Shown: positions 8,194 to 18,000 of the stretch, in pieces
Position numbering within the stretch: the stretch's first letter is position 1
How the letters are laid out: every line of letters begins with the position of its first letter
NCBI GenBank assembly: GCA_020849725.1
Contig: JADLAZ010000250.1
Location: 1 to 20,978, forward strand
Reading direction: 5' to 3'
Source: Chloroflexota bacterium
GTDB lineage: Bacteria; Chloroflexota; Chloroflexia; Thermomicrobiales; JADLAZ01
Length of the DNA: 20,978 nucleotides
The notes under the pieces: generated by a model
The model's database searches: none
Told to the model about the DNA's origin: nothing
Seen by the model: the letters and a program-made list of their open reading frames with translations, nothing else
Program-made: the position numbers and the translations under genes

Positions 8194-9083
8194 TCGATGG
8201 CAACCGGATCCAGGGGACCCAGGTCGGCGTGCGCTACGACGCAGCGGCAGCGCTCAGCGGCAACACCATCCACACCAGCGCCATCGGCGTGCGCACCACC
8301 GTGGCCGGCACGGTCGATGGGCTGGGCTTCGTCGCGGGCTCGGCTGCCAACCGCATCGAAGGCAACGCCACCGGCATCCAGTCGGTGGGCGCGCAGTTCC
8401 AGCGCCAGCAAGTCGCGCACAACACCGTGGGCGTGACGGGCAGCGGCATCATCGGCGGCACCAGCCTGGAGCTGGCCAACCGGATCGCGGACAACACCAC
8501 CGGCGTGGCGGCCTTCAGCGGCACCATCCAGTACAGCACGATCGCGGGCAACGACGTCGGCATCGAGGTGACGGCCGCGATGAACGGGCTCAAGGTCTGG
8601 CACGACGTGATCCACGACAACTCCGTGGCCGGCATGCGCATCACCGGTGCGAGCGACATCCGGATCTACCAGAACACCTTCTACGCGCCGCTGGGCGACA
8701 ACATCCGGCTGCAGGGCGCGAGTTCCAACGTCGAGATCCAGGGCAACATCCTGTGGGCCGAGTCGGGCTACGACATCTACGTGGCCAACGACTCGCAGCG
8801 CGGCTTCTACAGCGACTACAACAACCTGTACCAGAGCGGCAGCGGCAAGCTGGTCTACTGGACCAAGGACTTCTTCGACGTGCTCGACTGGCAGGCCGAC
8901 GTGGCGCGCTACGACCTGCATTCGATCGGTGCCACGGTGGTCAACCCCGACTGGGCGCGGCCGCAGTTCCTGGACCGGTACCGTGACGACTTCCGGCTGT
9001 TTGCCGTGGTCGCCGGACAGCGCTTCAGCAGCCCGGGCGTGGATGCATCGAACGTGCTGCTCGATCAGGCGACGCCGCCGCAC
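7612..9083 (+). other. Helix cassette 1: right-handed parallel beta-helix with cap (contains the frameshift)
   Basis: It opens with NANDLGAGDVIVVTGTVTGD, the counterpart of the 'aYDL.pGDvv.vdtG.Y' entry motif of the later cassettes but without their YYVND header. Coils of about 20-25 residues follow, with N-rich turns such as DHNTINAST, SANTINAG, RDNDIRSAATGLAI and DGNRIQGTQVGVRY, as in the NosD / right-handed beta-helix families. The coil series crosses the break at about 8095 without loss. From 8670 the conserved cap begins (QNTFYAPLGDNIRLQG, GNILWAESGYDIYVA), then the exit motif FYSDYNNLY. Beta-helices of this type include polysaccharide lyases and epimerases, but I see no catalytic triad I can assign, so a structural or glycan-contact role is equally likely. 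Confidence 0.75.
8089..8100 (+). other. Frameshift site joining the two coding parts
   Basis: Frame 1 reads ...NAGST up to 8094 and then loses coding character. Frame 3 reads IALDAAAQG from 8097. Inserting one G next to the G at 8095 makes the codon GGC and gives NAGSTGIALDAAAQG, whose 'tGIaL' turn is what parallel beta-helix coils normally show. The simplest reading is loss of one base from a GG pair, either a sequencing/assembly error or a true mutation. No slippery heptamer or obvious stimulatory structure is visible, so programmed frameshifting is unlikely. Confidence 0.85.
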
Positions 9084-12000
9084 TACATCAACCTGATCGC
9101 CACTCCGGGCTTCGAGTCCGGGCTCGACGGCTGGACGGTGAACGCCGGCGCGGCGATCAAGACCAGTGCGCCGGCCGCCTACCAGGGCAGCCAGTACTTC
9201 AATGCGGGCTCAGTCGAACAGGGGTTTGCACAACAGAGCATCAACCTGCTCGGTGTGGGCTACTCGGTCGCCGAGATCGACGGCGGGCTGCTCGACTTCG
9301 CCTTTGGCGGGCGCGTGCGCAGCGCAACGGAAGACCCGCGCGACGCCGGCGCCGTCTCGCTGATCTTCCTGGACGCCATCGGCCAGGAGATCCGTCGCCA
9401 GGCCGTGGACGCGCTCAACACCGATGCGCGCTGGGAGCTGGTGGGCGACCGCGTCACGGCGCCGGTGGGCGCGCGTATTGCCGTGCTGCGCTTCGACGCG
9501 GACCGCAACGCGGGCGGTACCGCCGACGCATGGTTCGACCAGGCGTTCGTGGTGCGCGTGAGCGATGCCTACATCCCCGACCAGGGTGCCTGGGGCGCGG
9601 GCACGCACGAAGCGGCCGCCGACCCGATGCCGCGCATCGAACTGGTGTTCCCGGATCTCTACACCGACTGGGAGAAGGACGAACCGCTGGCGATCCGCTG
9701 GGTCACGACCAACAACATCGCCAACCTGCCGGTGCGCATCGACCTGCTGCAGGACAGCGCGGACGGGCCGCGCCTGCTCGCGAACATTGCGACCGCGACC
9801 GAGGATGACGGCACGTTCATCTGGATCCCGGCCAGCAGCGGGATCGACTTCGGCACCAAGGGCCTGCGCATCCAGGTCTCGCTGGCACAACGGCCGTGGG
9901 TGCTGGACCGGGCCCAGGAGACGTTCTCGGTGCCCGAGGACGGGCAGGACTACTACGTCGATGACCAGAGCGACACCGGCGACGCCTTCACGCCGGGAGC
10001 GATCGGCAGCAACCGCAATACCGGCAAGACGGCGCTGACGCCCAAGCCCAACCCGGTGAACGTGGTGCGCGCCTACGACCTGCAGGCGGGCGATACGCTG
10101 TCCATCGACACGGGCGACTATCCGATGATCGACCCGATCGGGGTCTCGGGCAGCAACGACATCAGCCTGCTCATGGGCCCGGGCATGGGCCGCGACGAGG
10201 GCTTCACGATCACCGGGCCGAGCGACACGGACCTGGTGGCGCGCCTGTTCCCGGCGATACCGGGGGACCGCACGCGTGCGCTGATCGACCTCGACGATGC
10301 GGACTTCGTCACGATTCGCCACCTGACGCTGGACAACGCGCAGCGCGGCGTCTACGTGCACGACGGCTCGGACAGCTTCGAGGCGTCGTTCCTGACCGCC
10401 AGCGGCCACGCCAGCGAAGGCTTCTACATCGAGACCGCCGCGCCGTTCGGCGACTTCGACCACCTGGTGGCGCGCAACAACGGCGCCAGCGGCGTGGTGA
10501 TCAAGGGCAGCATCGCCTCGCTCACCCATGCGCAGTCGCTGAACAACGCCGGCGACGGCTTCAATATCAGCGCTCGCGTGGGCAGCATCAGCGACAGCAT
10601 TGCGCGCGACAACTCCGACTGGGGGTTCGAACTCTACCAGCCGGGTGACGTGGCGATGCTGCGCAACGAGTCGTCGGCCAACCGCGCCGGCATCCAGGTG
10701 AGCAACGGCGTCGGCGGCACCACCGCGCGCATCGGCGACACCGATCTCGCGGCCGGCAACGGCAACCTCGTGTTCAACAACCGGGATGGCGGCATCTACG
10801 CGTCCTACGGCGCGCTGGTGGCGGGCAACACGGTGTCCGGCCACCTGGGCAGCAACGCCTGGGGCATCTACGGCTACAGCAACGTCAGCGTCGACTCGAA
10901 CGTGGTGTACGGCAACACGCACGGCATCTACGACTGGTTCGGCCGGGTCGACCGCAACCGGGTCTACGCCAACCTGCAGGACGGCGTGCGGGCGGAGAAC
11001 ACCGACCTGCTGGGCAACGTCGTCTACGCCAACGCGGTCGGCCTGCGCTTCTCCGAGTACTACAACCAGCCGCGCAGCGCGCGCAACAACCTGGTCTACG
11101 GCAACACGACCGCCGGCGTGGTGATCGGCGGCACCGCGCAGAGCTTCATCAACAACACCGTCTACCAGACCACGGGCGACGCGGTGCGCGTGAACAATGC
11201 GAGCAACACGCAGATCTACAACAACATCCTGCGTGCGGGCGCCGGCTACGCGCTGAGCGTGGCATCGGACAGCCAGGTCGGGTTCGCATCCGACTTCAAC
11301 CTGTTCCTGGAGGGCGGCACGCTGGGCCAGTGGCAGGGTGTGGACCGCAATACGCTGGCGGCCTGGCGCGGGGCTTCGTTCACCGATGCCAACAGCCTGG
11401 TGGCCGATCCGCTGTTCGTCGATGCGGATGGCGCCGACAACCAGCTCGGCTACCTCAGCCTGGCGCAGGACGGCCGCGACGACGACTTCCACGTGCGCAG
11501 CGCATACGGCGGTTTCCAGGGCGGCAGCGGACTGGCGCCGGTGCGCGACGCGAGTTCCGGGCTGCCGGTGTTGCTGGCGCCCGCCGCACTCACCAGCACG
11601 GGGCAGTCGCCCGCGATCGACCGCGGCCGCGCGAGTGATCCGTACGCCAACGAGCCGACGCCCAACGGCGGCTACATCAACATCGGCGTCTACGGCAACA
11701 CCGCGCAGGCCGGTCGCAGCCCCGAGCAGTACATCACCGTGCTCAACCCCAATGGCGGCGAGCGCATCGGGCAGGACAGCACGGTCGAGATCCGCTGGCG
11801 TTCGTTCGGCTTCACCGGCAACGTGGACATCGCGTACCGCGGCGCCAGCGCGGCCGACTTCACCACGCTGGCGGCCGGCGAGGCCAACGACGGCAGCTGG
11901 GGCTGGCTGGTCGATTCCGCGGTGTTTGCGGCCGGCACCGACTACCAGATCCGCATCACCTCGGTGGATGCGCCTGCCGTGACCGACCTGAGCGATGCGA

Positions 12001-15000
12001 ACTTCTCGGTGATCGCGCCGATCACCTTCTACTACGTCAACGACGGTTCGCTGGCGGGTGACGAGTACACGACGGCGCTGGGCAGCGACGCCAACGACGG
12101 CCTCTCGCCCGACCAGCCCAAGGCATCGATTCGCGGCATCCTCGATGCCTACGACCTCAAGCCGGGCGACGTGGTCCTGGTGGACACCGGCCATTACACG
12201 CTGGGCACCAACATCTTCGTGCAGGCCGACGACAGCGGCGCCACCATCCAGGGTGCGCTGGCGCACCAGACGATCCTGGACCGTGGCAACACCAACACGG
12301 GTGCGTACGTGTTCGAGTTGCGCGGAGCGGACGATGTGACGCTGGCGAACCTGTCGCTGACGTGTGCGCAGATTGGGGTGTATGCGGACAACGCGATCGA
12401 CAGTGACCGGGTGAGTCTGGTGGACAGCCGGGTCTGGGGCGATGCGAACTACGCTGTGCTGGCCGAAGCGGGCAACGATGGGTGGGTGGTTTCGGGCAAC
12501 CTGATCGAGTACCACAACTACGGTGGTGTGTACCTGCGCGGCGCCGATGTGCTGGTGGAGGGCAACGAGATTGCGCGCAACAACGGCAACGGGGTGAATG
12601 TGAGCGGTGCGCGCGCGCGGGTGCTGGACAACGTGGTGTATGCGAACTACACCGGGATGGTGGCGAGTTTCAACGGTGCGCGCGCCGATGGTGTCGTGCT
12701 GGCGGGCAACCGGGTGTTCGACAGCTACTACGACGGCATCCAGGCCAGCTACACGGTGGAGGTGCGCGACAACGAGGTCTGGGGCAACGGGGCGACCGGT
12801 GTTGCCATCAATTACGGTGCGAGGGCGCACGACAACGTGGTGTGGGGCAATGCCACGGGGTTGTCGGGTTACAGCAATGGCGTGATCTACGACAACCGGG
12901 TGTGGGCGAACCAGACGGGCATCGGCCTGACGTACAGCAGCCAGGCGTACGGCAACCGGGTGTACGGCAACACTGGTGCGGGCATCAACGTCACGGGATA
13001 CGACAACTGGGTGCGCAACAACCTGGTGTATGCCAATGGTGGTGCGGGGGTGCTGACCAACGGGGTGTATTTCTCGAGCACGGGAACGCGCATCGAGAAC
13101 AACACGATCGTGGGCACGCAGGCCGATGCGCTGGTGGTGCAGGGCAACAGCAGCGACGTGCGCATCCGCAACAACATCCTGCAGCAAAGCGGCAGCGGGT
13201 ATGCGCTCAACGTGGCGAGCAACAGCCAGCAGGGGTTCAGTTCGGACTACAACCTGTTCATGCTGGGAAGCTCGGCCAAACTGGGCTACTGGGAGGACCG
13301 GGCGTTCCTGGACCGGACCGACTGGTTCTACGAGCTCGGGCAGGACCGCAACAGCGTGAGCACGGATGCGCGCTTCGTGGATGCGGACGGGGCCGACGAC
13401 GTGCTGGGCTGGGACGCCAGCGTGGTGGGGGGCAGCGTGCGCATCGTGGACGACGGGGATGCGACGTATGCCGGCACGGGCAACTGGACGGCGGTGGCGC
13501 TGCCTGCGGCGCGCGGCGGTGACATGCAGACGGCGGTGGTGGGCGACGGTTCGAGCCAGGCGAGTTGGACCTTCAACGGTCTTGCGCCGGGGTACTACCG
13601 GGTGGCGGCGACCTGGCCGTACCAGGCGAACTACAACAACGATGCGCTGTTCCGTGTCTACGACGGGGACGCGGTGGTGGGTGCGGCCCGGGTGAACCAG
13701 AACTACAGTGCGGCGTCGGGTTTCACGGATGCGGGCAGCAACTGGGCGAACCTGGCGGTGGTGCGCATCGATGGGGCGAGCCTGAAGGTGGTGCTGGACA
13801 ACCTGGCCAACGGCAAGGTGATGGCCGATGCGCTGCGCATCGAGCGGCTGGTGGGGGACTTCGGAGCCGATGACGACATGCATCTGCGCGCCGACTCGCC
13901 GGCGATCGACCGGGGCGACCCGCGGCAGGCGGACCTGGGCGAGCTGGCGCCCAACGGCAACCGGGTGGACCTGGGTGCGTACGGCAATACCAGCCAGGCC
14001 AATGCGAGCGCGGACCCGATGGTGCAGATCCTTGGCCCCAACGGGCTGGAGAAGGTCGAGGTGGGCGCGCCGGTGACGGTGAGCTGGCGCAGCGCGGGGC
14101 TGCTGGCGTACGACAGCGTGCTGCGGCTCGATGCGGGGCAGACGAACGCGGCGGCGGCGCCGGGCTGGCAAGCCCAGGTCACGGGGGATCGCACCGACGG
14201 GTACGAGTACTACTACGGCAGCATCGGGGCGGGCACGGCGCTGAACATGAGCGCGCTGCCTGCGGGCACGCCCGAGGCGATGGTGCGCAGCTATGCGTAT
14301 GTTCCGGGCGGGGAGGGCTACCAGGTGAGCTACCAGCTCGGTGCGGCCGACGGGGCGTACCAGGCGGTGCTGTACTTCGTCGAGCCCAGCAACATCCCAG
14401 TGGGTGCGCGCAAGTTCGACATCGTGGCCAACGGGACGGTGCTCGCCTCCGACGTGGACATTCGTGCGCTCGCCGGTGGCTACAACAAGGCGGTGGCGCT
14501 CACGCTGGACGTGAATGTGTCGGGCGGCCAGGGGCTCAAACTCGAATTCGTGAACAAGACGGCCTCCTACGGGGCGCTGGTGGGCGGCATCGAGCTGCGC
14601 CGGGCGAATGCGAACGGGGTGGCCAATCCGGTGCTGAGCCTGCAGGCTTCCATCGACGATGGGGCGAATTGGACGACGGTGGCCACAGGCTTGACGCTCG
14701 ATGCATACGGCAACGGGCAGACGCAGTGGACGCCCGATACCGAGACGGTGGGCAACACGGCGCGGCTGCGCGTGGTGGCGACGATCAACCCGGCGAGCGG
14801 CACGATCACGGTGAGTGACGTGAGCGACGAGGGGTTCCTGATTGCCAACGCGGGCAACGCGTACTACGTCAACGACGGTTCGCTGGCGGGTGACGAGTAC
14901 ACGACCGCCGTGGGCAACAACGCCAACTCGGGCAAGGACCCGAGCCGTCCGATGGCCAGCCTGGCGGCGCTGCTGCGCGCCTACGATCTGGATGCGGGCG

Positions 15001-18000
15001 ATGTTGTGTACGTGGACAGCGGCACCTACAGCCTGGCCACCAACATCGTGCTCGATGCGCAGGACTCGGGCGCCACCATCCAGGGGGCACAGCAGCCCGG
15101 GCACGCCAGCGTGCTCGACCGTGGCAACACCAACGCGGGTGCGTACGTGTTCGAGTTGCGCGGAGCGGACGATGTGACGCTCGCCAATCTGAGCATCACC
15201 GGCGCGTACCACGGCGTGCGCGGGGTGGACGGCGCGGACAGCGACCGCGTCACGCTGCGCGACAGCAAGGTGTTCGGCAATGCCTACCACGGGGTGTCCG
15301 TCGAGGCTGGCAGCGACGACTTCACGCTGCGTGGCAGCGCCGTGCACAACAACGGCAACAGCGGCGTCTACCTGTACAACGTGCGCGCGCTGGTCGAGGG
15401 CAACGAGTTGTACGGCAACGCCTATTGGGGTGCCAACGTGTACAGCGGTGGCGCCGGCAACACGGTGACGATCACCGGCAACAAGGTGCACGACAACGCA
15501 TCCGGTGGCCTGACGGCCGGTGGCTACGTGCTGCTGACGGGCAACGATGTCTACAGCCACCTCGGCTCCGGCGACAAGGGCATCCAGGTGAGCAACAACG
15601 CCGTGGCGCGGGACAACCGGGTGCACCACAACTACGACGGCATCTATGCGTACTCGAGCGGCACCGCCGATCACAACGAGGTGTACTTCAACAGCCGCTA
15701 CGGCATCGACCTCTGGAGCAACGGCAAGGCCAGGAACAACCGCATCTACAGCAACTCGGTCGGCATCAACCAGCAGTACTACTCGACGGTCGAGAACAAC
15801 CTCGTCTACGTCAACACCAACGTCGGCATCCAGATCGGCAGCTACGCGGATGCCCAGTTCACGCGCAACAACACGATCTACCAGCCGGTCGGCGACGCGG
15901 TGCTGGTGCAGGCAAGCGCGATCAACGTGCGGCTGGACAACAACATCATCCAGGTCAACGCCGGCTACGGCATCAACCTGGCGAGTGCCGGCTCGCTGGT
16001 GCGCTCCGACTACAACCTGTTCTGGACGCCGCAGTCGGGTGCGCGCGTCGGGCTGCTGGCCGGCGTGCAGCAGACCAGCCTGACCGACTGGCGCAGCGCG
16101 AGCAGCAAGGACGCGCACAGCAAGCTCGGCGACCCGCTGTTCCTGGACATCGACGGCGCCGACAACATCCTGGGCGAGCGCAACCTGGTGGCGGGCAACG
16201 GCTTCGACGACAACTTCGGGCTGCGCGCGCATTCGGTGGCCATCGATGCGGCGAACATGTACGTCGCGCCGCCGCTGGACATCGACGGCCAGGCCCGGCG
16301 CGACGACCCGAGCACCGCCAACACGGGCGACGGCCTGCCGAAGTACGTGGCGACCGCCGAGGCGTTCGCCAGCTTCCCGGTCACGGGCACGAAGCTCAAC
16401 ATGCGCAACAGCGACTACGCGACGGGCTACACACTGCCGTTCGCGTTCCCGTTCTACGGCCAGAGCTACACCACGGCCTACATCAACACGAACGGCTTCC
16501 TGCAGTTCGGCAGCGGCACCGGCGCCTACGGCGGCAACGATGCGAACAGCCTGCAGGAGCTGGTGAATTACGTGCGCATCGCGCCGCTGTGGGACAACCT
16601 GAGCACCTACCTGGCGAGCGACGCCACGCGCGACATCTACGCAGATGCATCGGTGGCCGACCAGGTCACGATCCGCTGGGCGGCGGTCGTCGAAGGAAGC
16701 AGCAATCCGGTGAACTTCTCCGTCACGCTGTTCAAGGACGGACGGTTTCGCTTCGACTACGGCCCGAGCGCCAGCGGCCTCACCCCCACCGTGGGTGTCT
16801 CGGCGGGCAACGGCCAGACCTATGCACTGGCGCCCTACGACGGCCTGAGCGACCTGTCCACGGCCGGGCCGCTGCTGTGGGCTGCCACGGCGGGGCTGGA
16901 CTACTACGACATCGGCGCCTACGAGTTCCTGGGCGATTCGAGCGACGCGACGCCGCCCACCGTCACCGCGATCAGCCAGTTGCCGGCCGAGGGCGGCAGC
17001 ACCGCGGGAGCCTTCAGCAGCCTGCAGATCGACTTCAGCGAGCCGCTGGACCGCATCAGCGCACGCAGCCCGGCCAACTACGAACTGCTGTTTGCCGGCG
17101 ACGATGGGGTGTTCGGCAGCGTCGACGACTCGCACATCGCGATCGAACCGGGCTACTCCTTCCCCGAGACCAACCTGACGCTGCAGTTCACCGCCGGCGT
17201 GCTGGCCGAAGGCCACTACCGGCTGCGCCTGTCGGGCACGCTGGGCATCTTCGATACCGCGGGCAACCTGCTCGACGGCGACGGCAACGGCGTGGCCGGG
17301 GCCGACTACGTGCGCACCTTCACCATCGACCGCAGCGGCAACCTGCCGCCGAGCGCGACCGATGCGGTGGCCAGCACGAACGAGGGTGAGAGCGTGCTGA
17401 TCACGCTCGCGGGCACCGACCCGAACGACGACGCGCTGACGTTCAGTCTCGTCACCGACCCGGCGCATGGCCAGTTGAGCGAGTTCGATCCGGTGGCGCA
17501 CACCGTGCGCTACACGCCGGATGCCAGCTTCAACGGCACCGACAGCTTCCGCTTCCGCGTCGACGACGGCAATCTCGGCACCGACGACGGCAACCTGATC
17601 GTCACCGTGCTGCCGGTCAACACGCGCCCGGCGGGCGCCGACCTGGCCGTGGCCACCGACGAGGACACCGCGGTGCAGTTGCTGCTGCCCGGCAGCGACG
17701 TCGAGACGGCGCACGCCAACCTGGTCTTCGAGGCGGCCTCGCAGCCCGCCCACGGCAGCCTGATCCTCGGTCCGGGCGGGCTGTGGACGTACACGCCGGA
17801 TGCCGACTACCACGGCAGCGACAGCTTCACCTATACCGTCACCGATCGCGGCGACCCGGATGGTGCGACGGGCAACGCGCTCACCTCGCTGCCTTCGACC
17901 GTGACGCTCACGGTGCGCGCCGTGAACGACGCGCCGCGCATCGACGCGATCACGGCGCCCACCGTGCACGAAGGGCAGACGCTGCAGTTCCAGTTGCCGG

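Larger units (their letters stand above)
12030..14018 (+). other. Helix cassette 3: right-handed parallel beta-helix carrying an inserted golvesin-like domain
   Basis: The header YYVNDGSLAGDEYTTALGSD is followed by AYDLKPGDVVLVDTGHYTL, DDSGATIQGA and LDRGNTNTGAYVFELRGADD, then regular coils (GGVYLRGADVLVEGNEIARN, YDGIQASYTVEVRDNEVWGN, YGNRVYGNTGAGINVTG). The cap starts at 13098 (NNTIVGTQADALVVQG, NNILQQSGSGYALNVASNSQ) and leads to FSSDYNLF. The exit has the calcium-like loop DADGADDVLG at 13380; a golvesin-like domain follows; then DDDMHLRADSPAIDRGDP and the return strand VDLGAYGNTSQ complete the cassette. Codon style changes after about 12343, with more GGG, GGT, CGG and TAT than in cassettes 2 and 4. 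The only cysteine found in the window (12363) lies in its first coils. Confidence 0.75.
14859..16949 (+). other. Helix cassette 4: right-handed parallel beta-helix carrying an inserted nidogen-like domain
   Basis: The header YYVNDGSLAGDEYTTAVGNN, then AYDLDAGDVVYVDSGTYSL, QDSGATIQGA and LDRGNTNAGAYVFELRGADD, is almost the same as in cassette 3. Coils include SGVYLYNVRALVEGNELYGN, RDNRVHHNYDGIYAYSSG and RNNRIYSNSVGINQQYYS. The cap starts at 15867 (NNTIYQPVGDAVLVQAS, NNIIQVNAGYGINLASAG), then RSDYNLF, the loop DIDGADNILG at 16146, and LRAHSVAIDAAN with LDIDGQARRDDPSTANTGDG. A nidogen-like domain then intervenes before the return strand YYDIGAYEF at 16902. In ordinary proteins of this type the DiDGq.R segment runs straight on to DiGAYE, so the interruption is clear. 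Confidence 0.75.

Noticed and set aside
7612..16949. Beta-helices as polysaccharide lyase or epimerase enzymes
   Set aside because: The fold is shared with such enzymes, but I could not identify a consistent set of catalytic residues, so no reaction is assigned.
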